A DNA stretch of 64,000 nt from Schistosoma mansoni (lineage: Eukaryota; Platyhelminthes; Trematoda; Strigeidida; Schistosomatidae), in NCBI RefSeq assembly GCF_000237925.1, contig NC_031502.1, forward strand, positions 26,231,951-26,295,950, written 5' to 3'. The notes below the pieces were generated by a model. The model was not told the DNA's origin. It made no database searches and saw nothing but the letters and a program-made list of their open reading frames with translations. Positions 34,750 through 46,463 of the stretch are shown here, one piece after another; positions within the stretch are counted from its first letter, which is position 1; each line of letters begins with the position of its first letter. A program made the position numbers and the translations under genes.

Positions 34750-37635
34750 GTGTCTGTCTGTCTAACGAGTTTCCTACCTGACATTTTCGAACAATCCCAG
34801 GTTGGAGAATTGAGCTTCAGCAGAGTTTTCGTCTCCAACGGATGTGAGGTCCGCGAAACTCACTACAGGAAGATTGAAGTCATCCGTAGAATTATGGTAA
34901 ACTTCGTCATTAGTACTGTTCTAATAATATACCCAATCCTAAAATTGTGGATTTGTCATGATATGACTACCAAATCTTTAAGATCTTACGTGGACGTCAC
35001 ATCATTATCTACACTGACTCATCCTCTCGTAGTCACCACTAATATGTGATGAAGAACACATCCAGACTGGGGATACAGCAATATACTTCATGTGAGTATA
35101 CTTACATGGACCAACGAATGAAAGACCGCCTATAAAGAGGTCTATTGGAAATAAAGGCTAAAGAAAGGAGGTTTCTTACTTTCCCCATCCTCGAAAAGAC
35201 AGCGAGTAGGAAACGCCTTGAAAACTTAAACGCAAGGCTAGGTCTGTTCCTAGCAGGAAAAAAACAACCTGACTACACAAGTCATCGATAATCATCCAGG
35301 ATCCATAGTGTGTGCAACGGAACTGTGATTGACACTCCAATGAAATCTGATGAACAGGTACAGATCAACAATAAGAAACGATCAAATGTTGTTAAACAAA
35401 CAGAAGTCGAGAGATTGAAGATTGATCGCAGTGACCGGTCAGTTGCCGTTCAAAGAGTAAATGACTGGGAAAGTTCGGAATCCAGAACTCGTTTACAGCA
35501 CGACATTGAGTTGGCAAAAGAGCTACTAAGGCAGCTGCTGAATGGTATAGTCCACAGCAGTCCAAACTGTGTGGTGAATGAGGTCTTGCTACACGATTTC
35601 AACGCTTGGTCTTCAAGTGGTCGATTTTTAATCTTCAGTGAGTTTAATGCATCGACGGTAGGCTGGAAAAATCTGAAGATTGAGTTGTCAAGAAATCCCT
35701 TCAAACAATAGATAGTTGACGCTATCATCACATGTGCCCCAGTGCGACATGTGAAAGAAGCAACTAGGTACGACGTGGGTCCCGAATCATCTTTGCTAGA
35801 TACGATATTGACCCATTGTGAGAGTGTCGTCAGACACCTCGATTATTTGCCACCCTCGAATAACAGCGATCATGCAGTTCTAGTCTTCGATTTCCATATC
35901 GCTATCAACAGTGATGCGTCAGCCCAAGCCAAACCAAACGTCTGAAAGGCAGATATACAAGATATTACACACTCAGCATCCTCAGTAGATACGATAATAG
36001 AATCCAAATCCTCAAATGAATCAGCTTTCGAGGTATCCAGAAATTTGTACATAAAGGTTAATCGACGGCAAGTTCCTTGGACTACACCAAGGAATCTGGG
36101 AAAACCCCCACAGTTGTTCAGTATATATGTTCACACCCTTCTCTGTAAGCCTAAAAAAATATGGGAGAGGTTTAGGCTACTGGATACTTTTGGAACAAGA
36201 TTTAAAAATTCGGAAGCTTGAAATGTTGTGCCCCAACCCTCAGCAAGTTTGGAAGTTTGTACGGCGAAAACATTGCTAAGGAATCTAAAAGATACCCTAA
36301 ACGCTTATACTCGTTCATAAAACAAAAGACTAATAGAAGAGTCTATGTTCCAGCATTATGAGGAAACAGTAGTGCTGAATTATTAGCGCAGGACAATTAT
36401 GGTTAAGTTCAGGTGCTCCCAAGTTATTTCGGCAATGTATATACCATGGAGACACACTTTTCTCTAGTCCATACAAATCCCCTCGCACATTGCACACCGT
36501 GGTCATTAAAGAAATCGATGTCTTTGGTCTGTTAAATGAGTTTTATATGGGGAAATCCATGGGATTGGATGAAATTCACCCGAGGTTACCGAAGGAAGTA
36601 GCAAGTTTTGTCACGAACCCCTTAAAAATATGTTCTAATCTTTCCGTAACCCACAGCAGATTACTAAAGACTGGAAGAATGCCTTAGTAAGTCCGACTTT
36701 CAAGACAGGTACGAGGCATAAACCTGAGAACTATCGACACGTAAGCCCAATTGGCGTGGTTGCTAACATTTTAGAAAATATTATTCGGAAGGGAATGTTC
36801 CAGTCAGTATCTAGACTAAAAGCCTAATCTTCACGAAGAGCAGTATGACTTTAGAACAGATTATTCATGTCTCCCAAAATTATTGGTAGCCCGTGGAAGT
36901 TGGTGCCCTCCTCAAGATCAGAAGTTACCCATAGATGTAGCCTACATTGACTCCGGCGAGGCTTTTGACAAAGTTCCTCACAACCGGCTGTTATATAAGT
37001 TAAGTAATATCGGGATTGGAGGCAATTTGTTGTTGTGGATAAAGGGCTTCCTAGTTGAGAGCCAACGAATAGTACGGGTAAACTCAAGGTTGTCTAGCTG
37101 GGAAACTGTGCATAGCAGAGTGCCTCAGGGTACAGTTTTGGGGCCAGTGTTGTACCTCCTGAGTGCAAAAGACCTTCATAGTCTCCTATCACCATAGGTT
37201 TTGTTATCTGCTGACGATATCGAGATATGGAGAGCTATAAAGTGTAAAGGCGATTGTTTGGGGCTTCAGAGTGTTCAGGATAAATTATCTAACCGGTCTA
37301 AAAATTAGAAGTTGCGGACAAATGCTCGAGTGCAATACGATGCATGTCGGTCATCAACATAAGTATATATACACGATGAATAACATTATACTAGTTCCGC
37401 GAGAAGTCTCAAGGCGGTAACATGAGTGATCAAGTTTTATTAACAATGCCAAAACAGCTTCATTAACCATAAGCCTTAATGCGTTCTCGCTGGAAAAGAA
37501 TCCGTGAGCCGTTAATAAGCTAATTCTCGGAATAATGAGGCTTTGTTATGGTGCTCGACCGGCTCAACTAAACCTATTTCCATTGTCATATAAAAGAATC
37601 AGAGGCGACTTGATCATTTTTTAAATAACTCGGTG
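34750..37635 (+). mobile_element. CR1-like LINE, decayed, nearly whole ORF
   Basis: Plus strand. About 35160-35710 is a charged linker and the start of the endonuclease (LLHDFNAWSSSGRF, FSEFNASTVGW). The end of the endonuclease is at about 35740-35940 (SSLLDTILTHCESVV, PPSNNSDHAVLVFDFHI; the NSDH motif is intact). RT follows at 36490-37360 (KSMGLDEIHPRLPKEVA, DSGEAFDKVPHNRLLYKL, HSRVPQGTVLGPVLYLL, LLSADDIEIWR). The C-terminal LNLFPLSYKRIRGDLIIF is near 37570-37620. Frameshifts and stops occur throughout. The RT box reads SADD where FADD is usual. It abuts a second CR1-like copy at about 37635. Confidence 0.82.
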
Positions 37636-37639
37636 ACAA

Positions 37640-40300
37640 ATTTGCATATGATATGCCTCACTTTCTTTGTCTTCCAAAGAAAGGAATTCACAATCTTGGG
37701 GTCATCTACAGGAAGCCTACTGTTGACATCGATCACGTATATTGAAGACGAAAACTCAACTGAAGCTCGGTTCTTCAACCTCAATGAGGAACTGGAATTA
37801 TTCGAAAATGTGAAGTCGACAACTCGTTGGAGAAAGTCAGATACCGTGGCGCATAGACTGGGTATTTACAAACGAAGAATTCCTAGCTGACAACCTCTCA
37901 ATCCTGGCCTCCCTGGGGAAGAGCGATCACACCTTTATAACCTTCAGTTTCGTCAGCAAAAATAAGGTAAGATATACCATCCATAACAGGCGCTAGAATT
38001 TCAAACAGTCGAATGCGTCAGCTTCACAGGACTATTTACAACAGGTGGATTTGGATGTTCACCCTCAACTTGATGTGAATCCTCATTGGCATTTCTTACT
38101 GCATACGCTCTTATGTACTACAAGGCAATAAGTTCCTCAAACGGTCCCTACAAGTAAGTCTTCCCTGACCCCCATTTCCAGTCTAGTTGACATTTTATTT
38201 TTATATATAAATGCACTTAACAAGTATATGTGTGATCAGATTGTTCGAAATATATTGCGCTAATATATAACATAGTTCTGATAATCTTCGTCTTCTTATT
38301 ACACTATCGAAAAGTAAACGGGCAACTCAAAAAAGCGAGGAACCCATGCACAAAGGCAATAAGAGAAGACAGGCTTCAGTATCAGGCAAAGCTCATCCAT
38401 AAATTTATCTCCAATCCGAAAAGCTCATTCCGTTATGCGGCTCCCCTTCGACAAGCCAAAACCGGAGTTTTTCGACTGTTAGGTCATAATAGCCAAAACA
38501 ACAACAACGGTGACGCCGCTGACCTTCTGGCAGAACAGTACTCTCGGACATTTCAACCGACCCATATTAACTACATTGATGAAAGCTTCACCTGCAACTC
38601 AATAAGACTTTCAGAAATGAATCTGAGCTCTGACTTGGTGTACCGGAAACTGCAGCACCCAAAATAGACACTTCTCCTGGTCAGGATATGGTCAATCCTG
38701 CTATGCTGAGGGAATCAGCTTCAATCCTTGCAAAACCGCTTGGCGTGATGCTCTCACGTATACTAAACCGAGGCACATTACCAGAAAATTGGAGGGTGGC
38801 CCACATCACACTAATTTTCAAATGAGGTCGATGAAGCGAACCTTCGAGCTACCGACCGGTAGCGTTTCTCTCTATATCCTCGAAAATTACGGAGTCCCTG
38901 GTATGGGATGGTCTACAAGACTACTTACTATCCATAAACTTATTTTCACCCCAACAACACAGGTTCAGGAAAGGTCACTCATGCATAACCAACCTGCAGA
39001 TCTCTGTGGACAGATGGACGATCATCCTTGATCTCAAGAGGAGGGTTGACGTCACATACCCTGCTTTCTCAAGGGCTTTTGATCGGGTCAACCATATATG
39101 TTTTATCGATAAGCTGAAATGGTTAGGTATCAAATCACCTTTAACTGATTGACTCACCTCATATCTAAAACATCGACATTTGAAGGCTAGAGTTAACTTC
39201 ACCTTCTCCAAGGCTATGGAATGTCCTAGTGGTGTCTCTCAGGGTCCAGTGCTAGGACCTCTTCTTTTGTTGATTTATGTAAACGACCTTCCACAGCAGA
39301 TATCGTCAGATTTATTACTTTTCGCTGATGATGTGAAGCTCTGGCGAGAAGTATGGAGCCATAATGATGAACTGGCACTTTAGGAGGATCTGACTCGACT
39401 TCGAATTTGGGAAGACGATAACGGACTTACCTCTAACACTTCAAAGTGTAAAGTAGTCCATCTGAGATATGTTACAGCCTACAAATACAACTTGGGGAAC
39501 TTCCCTCTAGAAGTACCCTAAGTTGAAAAAGATCTAGGAGTGCTGGTACCCTACGATCTGAATTCTTACGCCAACTGTGACAAGAATGTCTTCTGAGCAA
39601 ATCTTGTACTGGTAAAGTTGAAGCGCATTTTTGGCCAGTTTGACGGAAGAACTTTCTACATAATCTTCAACAGTTTTATTCGTCTCCATTTAGAGTACGG
39701 AAACAGTATTTCCTCCCTCACTGCAAAAGGATTAGGACACTCTGGAACGTGTCTAACGGCGAGCCACGAAATCAATTCAGGGACTCAAATTCAAGTCTTA
39801 TGAAGAGCTCCTCCAATCACTTAACCCTTACTCATTAGAGTACAGGTGTCTTGGAGGTGACTTTCTAATGGCTTACAGTATCCTTAACACCTATGGACAC
39901 CCCGTTAAACACGTACTTAAGCTTAGTCCCAACACAAATCTTACGGGTAACAACCAGAAACTGGAGACACAACATAGCAGAACGGAGTGTAGACACACCT
40001 TCTACCCCTTAGGAATGGTCAAATGTTGTAATTCACTGACGGCTGAGCTAGTTCAGGCGACTTCTCAGAAGTCCTTTAAGAGAAAACTTGATATATTCTT
40101 AAGAACTAATGATAACATCTTATCATGAATTACTGATTTCTTTTTTCTCTATTATCGTTATTATACTCAAGTTCTTTCCTGTAGGTGTTGGTGATCCACT
40201 GCTACTGGACACGGAAGCTTATTCTATTCCATCCACAACCCTTTGAACAATTTGAGCTTTTATAATCGATCAGATAACATAATATCGTCACAGTTTGCTG
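37640..40300 (+). mobile_element. CR1-like LINE containing the right inverted-repeat arm
   Basis: Plus strand. The end of the endonuclease (FFNLNEELELFENVKSTTRW at about 37770-37830, then LGKSDHTFITFSF at about 37915-37950) reads into the inverted-repeat arm (RT, 38168-40131) and out into a 3' UTR (to about 40300). Because the arm is continuous with element sequence on both sides, this copy is the likely donor of the inverted copy at 30.2-32.1 kb. Several stops and frameshifts make it inactive, although FADD is intact. Its 3' end lies just upstream of eIF3f. Confidence 0.82.
38168..40131 (+). repeat. right arm of 1,964-bp inverted repeat
   Basis: The reverse complement of 30169-32132. Identity stops at 40131/30169 (GAATT then ACTG versus GTCA) and at 38168/32132 (ACCCCC preceded by G versus T). 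Just beyond the inner boundary a further ~20 bp shows about 80% inverted similarity (AAGTAAGTCTTC versus AAGTAGGTCTTC). The spacer between arms is 6,035 bp and the axis is at 35150. Confidence 0.95.
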
Positions 40301-40469
40301 CTACGTTCACAGCAAAATTCGATCTCGACTGTGCTGCAAATTGTGAGGACTAACATTGGTCGACTGACCTTCTATCCTTATTACGAAAGACTGACTGAAA
40401 AAAAGCAGAATTGAGAATTGAGGATCAACCTATATTAAGAGCGCGCTTTACAAAAATTGCCCAACGTGA

Positions 40470-43400
40470 ATGGAGTCAGGTTCAGCCGTTCACGTTCATC
40501 CTGTGGTGTTAGCATCAATTGTCGATGCATACGAAAGACGCGCGGAAGGATCAGAGAGAGTTATTGGCACTCTCCTTGGTATGATAACGTTGTTTTCATG
40601 ATTACCACAGGGACGTGGGGAAAAGGGATAATCGAAGTTACTCATTGCTACAGTGTTCTGCACCAAGAATCTGCGGTCGATGTGTCCATGGACATAGAGT
40701 TCAAAAACAATATGACAGTTCTTGAGCGCAAAGTAAATGGTTTTTGTTAGATAACTAATTTTTTAGGTGAATCCCTCTCATAACATTGTTGGGTGGTATG
40801 CAACGGGGAATGAAATTCCAGAGACCCTCAAACTTATCCATCAAGATGTTTACATGCAGAAGTCAAAAAATGCAATCTTTTTAATGGTTGACACAAATAT
40901 GACTATCGGGGACAAAATGGCCATAAAAGCTTACCTATGTAGAAAGATGGGTATTCCTGGGGGAACACAGGGCTTTATTTTTGTACCGGTGGAGGTAGAA
41001 GTCGAGTGTTACGGTGCAGAACGTTGTGCCGTTGAAATGATGGTGTCTTCTATTGATCCAAGGAGTAAATTAGAGCCTGAAGTAAGCTGATAATTCATTG
41101 AAGTGTACCCTCAATATATACTCAATATACTCGTCCCTTACTTGACAGACAGATATCTCGTCTTCGCCATAGGTGACGAAAGCCAAAGGAGCTTTTTGAA
41201 TCCGTGCAGAGATTTCGTCAGACACCAACCCATTAGGGCCGATCAGACATCCAAGATAAGTGGTTGGTTGTGATACATACGATTTGTCATTTTTTTAACC
41301 ACAAGTAACGCCAAAATTTTGAATAAGTGTGATGAGACCGTCTACTTAGCATAACTAAGAGCTAGCAACATACACCTGTGTTTGATTTTTGAGTCAAGTT
41401 ATTATTTGGAAGTTCTAATCAACTTATATAGCGCACTTAAATGACAAGGCTTATCAGAACCACGTAATATATAAGCGCAATATATTTCGATCAATCAATA
41501 GGCATTAGTATTCCTCGCTGGCCACTTTCACATAACACCATAAACAGTGATTTAATCTAAACCCTATGACCCGTTACTACTAAATATTTAGTAATGGAGT
41601 AAGACAGTTGTTTATTATATAACCTTATTAGACGGGGCATGGGTTGGATAGTAAGTCAGTGTTTGTAGTGTTGTGACAAAGGCCAGGGGCGAATACTAGA
41701 ATTCATAGGAGTTTTGAATGTATGGTGATTTATCTCTCCTTTATGTGCTTAACGACAGTTTATGCTCACTTTTAACCTGCCGTGATAGTGGTAATTTACA
41801 AGTTAATGCTGTGGTTCATTCCACTTTCCTTAGTTATCCTTGCTTTTTATATATAAAGGTCTTGGAAAGCAAATACGTAATCAAATTGTTCAAAATATGT
41901 CGCGCTGATTTACCACATAGTTCTGATAAATTTTTTAGTACAACTACTTATACCAGCTTTTAGCAACCTGGAAGTGACAGCCGCTCTCATATCTCTAACA
42001 ACAACAGAGACCAACTTTTTAACGATGGGATCCCTTCATCGCTTTAATTCTTCTCCTACCTGCACTACTAACTAACAATTCAACTTTATGAAATGTTACT
42101 CATGATTTGGAACCGTGCTTTAAATTGTATGTTAGAGCTTTCAATGTTTGGACCGTATATGAAGCCGACCAGGAGGGACTGTTAAGTCTTGTGCTATGCT
42201 TTCAAAACACGCATGTAGAACCCAAGTATGGTCATTTACTGGACATCACCTCATCAAAATGGAGAACCCGAGTGTATCCCGAGACGTTAATGTTACTTTC
42301 TGTGGCCTCGCTAAAATAGGCATAGCATTAAGTTCAAAAGTAGAACAGACTCAGTTGGACTAGATCTCAATAGACAGTCGCCTGTGCACTATCTGACTGG
42401 ACGAGACAGCAAGAAAAAAACCAGATACTTGGAAGTGAGCAACATCAACAGTGTTGAGATTTGATGATGCTACTCGATTGTCCAAACCAAAGTAGGTACA
42501 ACGAGATTCAAACTCGGGAATAAGTAACTGGTGGTCGACTTTTATTGCCCTGCCCACTTGCTGTTTAGTAAATGGAATAGTAAGAACTGGAGAAGACGGA
42601 AACACACCGTACTCTCTTCGTTGATTCTACATACATTCTCACTTATTGGAGATTAAATGGAGTAAAGATGGATTTTATAGAAAGCCTTTCATCTTCCTTA
42701 AAAATCCCAAAATTTCAGACGTAATAATATGTGATCTTACTGTCCAAGTCAGTAGTTCAAACCCAAACTGAAAGGCATTTTAATGGGTCTCAAGAAGTTT
42801 TGGCCAATTGAACAGATAATAGTGACCGGGTGATGAAAATGTACTCAGATAGTTTTTTTTCTAACAAACATCTACGTCCGTCATGACCACCCTCACAATG
42901 GACTTCGATGTTGAACACAAATAGACCACAGTTCCTTCAGCCATCGTTTGAAAGGCCCGGTGGAAGACTACCGATCATTCTGTGGCATATGTTTAGACTC
43001 TGGTTACTCTTTAATGCAAGCATATGTTTGCAGGTTCCTACTAGACATAGAAAAGCCACAAGTAGATGCCTTTGTGTTCAGTTTAATGAGGAAAAAGTCA
43101 AAAATCTATTTCAGGAACAACCAGAGAAGCAGTCAGCTCGGAAATAACTGTGAAATCTACCAACAACTTAAACCAAAACGTTAAGAAATATCAGTGGCTT
43201 TCTGTGGCGTCCACAAAACTGATAAATGCCCCAAAGCTCCACGCCAAGCTCCAAACGCCACGTAGAGTAGAGGCAGCTTGAAAATACTGATTAAGACCTT
43301 ACGCAACGATCGTGAGGTGTTTGGTACTGGAAGAAATAGAAAGAATAGGAAGCCGCAGTGTTAAACACAAGACCATTCAAACTTATCAAAAATACGGGTA

Positions 43401-44690
43401 CGAAAATCCGGCTGTTTTTGAAACTATCTCGGTGAAAGGAGGGATTATTACCCACTTACATTAAAGATTAGACCGATGAATAAAACAATTTGAGGAACAG
43501 TTCAACTGGCCTTCAGTAAGCGACTTTATCCAAAGAACCTAAATAAGAAATTGATGTGGGTTCTCTAACTCTTAGTGATGCTGCCAAGGTTATAAGTAAC
43601 CTAAAGCAAGAATAAGCGGCCGGTTCGGGTGGAATAGTCCTGGAAATCTTTAGGCGTAGTTTAGTCTTAGCAACTGGATTGACTGGGGACTGAACATAAA
43701 CACTTCTGGCTGATTTCAATCGCTGCTCGTCCCAGTTTGTAAAAAAAGGTGAAAGCTCTCCTATGATAACCACCGAGGAGTCGGTTTGACTTACATAGTA
43801 TCTAAAATACATTGGAAGCGTTGAGGGAGCAATGAGGTGGTTAGACACTGTTTGCTAAAGGTGAGAAATCGGTCGAAAAGGTAGTGAATCTTCGCTGACT
43901 GAGGTGATATGGATATGTCTTTCAGGTAATTGTACACTTCTACCTGAGCGGTACCACTACTACTGATACTATTATTAATTCTATTTTCTGGGATTTGTCT
44001 TGATAATTTCATCTCGCTGCGCTATGGTATGGCAACGTGAATTTATGCACATAAATGCCAGGTTCTATACTGCGTATGACTAACTGATTGCCTGTTGATT
44101 ATTATCGATTCCAATCAATAGAAACATGAAAAGCACCCATAGTTTGTTTGATCGTTTATGCCCTTTGAGTCGTATTTCTGTATAATTCGTAGATATATGA
44201 GTGCTTTTATGTTTGACTTGATAACCGTTAAAACGCTTCGACTGTAATTGATTCATTTGCGTATTCACTTTTTTTTCTCATGAAACGAGTAAAAGATCAG
44301 TTTAATTACATTTGCTTGTTCTCGTCAGTTTTTTTAAAAACATTCTTATTATTCATAAGCAGTTATGTATAACATTTCGAGATGACAATTTTGTGATCTG
44401 TTTGAAACTTTCAGCTTGGAGATGACATGGTCTATCTGTATCAACTTTCACAACATCTGCTAACTATGTTGGATCAGGTCATTCGTTATGTTGAAAATGT
44501 TATCGATAACAAATGTCCAGCTGACCCCAAAATTGGGAGGTCCATAGCACAGTTAATTTTCTCAATCCCCAAATTAGACCCTGATCATTTGGAGCAACTG
44601 ATCAACTCGAGCTATAAAGATTTGCTGATGATCACTTACCTCACTAATCTTATCCGGACGCATCTAAAGATTTTAAATCTGGCCCAGTGA
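40470..44690 (+). CDS. EIF3F: eukaryotic translation initiation factor 3 subunit f
   Basis: Exons 40470-40578, 40611-40732, 40767-41081 and 44415-44690 give 822 nt, 273 residues plus stop. All junctions are GT-AG and the frame is continuous. eIF3f is a core subunit of the eIF3 complex in the cytoplasm. The MPN domain starts at once ([37 protein letters not shown]) and continues through [42 protein letters not shown] and [20 protein letters not shown]. Exon 4 holds the C-terminal helices ([53 protein letters not shown]). The zinc-binding H-x-H...S...D pattern of active MPN+ proteases is absent, as expected for eIF3f. It lacks the long Pro/Ala-rich N terminus of the human protein. Introns 1 and 2 are only 32 and 34 nt; intron 3 is 3.3 kb and contains LINE debris. 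The start codon is the first ATG in frame; an upstream extension would meet a stop. Confidence 0.95.
41118..41270 (-). mobile_element. RTE-like LINE fragment, family B, in eIF3f intron 3
   Basis: The plus strand reads ACTCGTCCCTTACTTGACAG, then CATAGGTGACGAAAGCC, GAGCTTTTTGAATCCGTGC and AGAGATTTCGTCAGACACC. This is almost the same as 51430-51535 in the nearly complete family-B copy. About 150 bp, truncated on both sides. Confidence 0.85.
41405..41500 (-). repeat. dispersed short repeat, minus copy
   Basis: The reverse complement reads TTGATCGAAATATATTGCGC, then TTATATATTACGTGGTTCTG and ATAAG. The same repeat as at 34680. Confidence 0.6.
41825..41940 (+). repeat. dispersed short repeat, plus copy
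   Basis: TTTTTATATATAAAGG, then ATCAAATTGTTCAAAATATG and TTTACCACATAGTTCTGATA. A diverged member of the same repeat, also in eIF3f intron 3. Confidence 0.6.
42090..43770 (+). mobile_element. RTE-like LINE remains, family B, strongly decayed
   Basis: Plus-strand pieces in eIF3f intron 3. [16 protein letters not shown] (about 42120-42170) is the worn N-terminal endonuclease block (LHIGAFNVRTLSQIG in the 54-kb copy). At about 43300-43520 there are remains of the pre-RT linker (EEQFNWPSV). At about 43540-43660 lies [20 protein letters not shown], matching EVGPPTLLEVQKAISNLKRG of the 52-kb copy. Stops are everywhere. The oldest family-B copy in the window by appearance. Confidence 0.65.
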
Positions 44691-44699
44691 ACATTCCCA

Positions 44700-46337
44700 T
44701 TTCAAGTAAATTTTCTCAATGTTGAACAGAGTATCCAGCTGTAAACGCTTACAACTAGTAGACAAGTATAAATTGTTGCCCCGATTTGTAGGTGAAATAT
44801 ATATCTACTCAATTTCCTGGAAATGCGGTACTTTAATGAGGTGTGACGTTGTCTATTACATATGTTTGTTTGTTTCCAATGCTTATATTTTAACCTATTG
44901 ATGTAGGTTTACTATCATCGTTTCACTGGTTGGTTGCAGTCTTTATGGGTTAAAAGTCTTAGTACGTCTAATTTTTCTCTCGCGATTACATTGGTGCGAG
45001 TTATTAGAATCTATGTTCATTTAAGCATTATTATCTCTTTATTAGTGTTCTTCGCAGTTAGCAAGGTATGTCTCTGAAAATTTTTTTAAGTGATGTAGAT
45101 TGGATCTTCAACTGACGTGATCTGGTGTAATTTGTCTGAAGTGTAAGCTTACCTTTTGTATCTGTCTAAAGATATTTTATCTGAATATCGACTATCCGTT
45201 CCAAACAACAGTAGTTTGATCTGGTTAGGTAGTGAGAAACGACTCCTAGACGCTGCACTAATGTTCCCATATTCAACTTGTCACGCATCATATCAGGAGT
45301 TAAGAAAACAAATCAAAGTAACTGATAGTAGCTGTCGATATTTTATTACAAAGACTAACCTTTAAGAGTAAAGTACAAAAAAGGAATGAAACCAAAAAGC
45401 CTAGAAGTTAAAAGTGGATTATAATAAGATTTAGAAAAAACTAAATGCATCCACGCTACGACAAATAATTACAAAGCACCTAAGTTCTCCAGCTATCATT
45501 AAGGGTGGTAATATAATTGTTTTCCCGTAACATGCTTCAAATCGATGGTCCATTCAACAACTGGCGGCATGATTTTTCAGTCATCCTTTAACCTACTCGG
45601 ATGCTCTGGTGTTTTGAGATCGCAGCTGGCGAATATTAGTTTCGTACGTTTGCTTAGACTAATTCCCAGGATTTATATGCCTGAATGGTCAACCCAAAGA
45701 ATACTCTCTAGTAATGTTTGTAGTGAGACAAATTGCTTCTAAACCGAGAACATGTGTAAATATAAAGCGGCTTTCTCATTTAAAAACTCGGGGATATCAT
45801 ACCACTACCACAAAACGATATTTGGAAAAAGTTGTATTACTCATCCTGAAGACTTTTTAGCAAAATATTCTACGGATGTTTAACCCTATTTCGAAGTATT
45901 TTAATGTAGCGACTATGTTGATCAACATCATGACTTATTAATGTGATTCCACTCACACATAGTGTACTTGCTATGGAAGGTGATAATAAAACCGGCTCGA
46001 TCCTTCATCCCGTTTAAGCTGATTGAATCCCTTTGGATGGTACAAAATCTGAAATCAACAAAGCACCTAACTGATTGTTCCAAATAAATTGAATATCGGG
46101 TAGAAAGTTAATAATAAATATACTTCTTGTTGTATCCCAACTATTTACTCTAAAGAAGGTTACGTTAAGTCACGAAACGTCAGAAACAATTTTTTACTCA
46201 TTGGGATATAACACAAAGTATGTTTATTAAAGACACTTAACGATTCGCAAATGTTCAGTGACCTAATTATAATATGTAACTAAGTCGAATATGTGAAGTA
46301 GTTCTCATTCATTCTTCCTTAATCAGTGTTCAAAACT
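44700..46337. other. intergenic downstream of eIF3f, no gene seen
   Basis: Open frames at 45156-45365 and 45545-45742 (plus) lack domains and splice context. No clear AATAAA was seen close behind the eIF3f stop. Confidence 0.45.
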
Positions 46338-46347
46338 AACAATCGAC

Positions 46348-46463
46348 CTGCTTCGGTTTGGGCTCCCGGGCAGTATCACAGCCCTCACAAAAATCAAATG
46401 AGATTTGTGTAACGCACATGTATCTGGTGCCCATTTGTACCAATATTTGTGTTTAAATAAATA
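46348..46463 (+). mobile_element. 5'-truncated family-T retroposon with 10-bp target-site duplication
   Basis: Only the last ~116 bp of the 28-kb element: CTGCTTCGGTTTGGGCTCCC, then GCAGTATCACAGCCCTCAC, GTGCCCATTTGTACCAATAT and TTTAAATAAATAA. It is flanked by AACAATCGAC at 46338-46347 and again at 46464-46473, a perfect target-site duplication. This shows insertion by target-primed reverse transcription. Confidence 0.9.

Noticed and set aside
30169-40131. Interpretation of the long inverted repeat as a foldback or other DNA transposon
   Set aside because: The arms contain an internal slice of a CR1-like LINE, there is no transposase in the spacer, and no target duplication flanks the outer ends (GTCA versus ACTG context).
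42440-42560. Possible tRNA-like head on the minus strand (GAGTTTGAATCTC)
   Set aside because: Only a B-box-like string is present; no A box at the right distance.
45156-45365. 69-codon plus-strand frame downstream of eIF3f
   Set aside because: Not an eIF3f exon (the stop codon is at 44690) and no domain or splice context.
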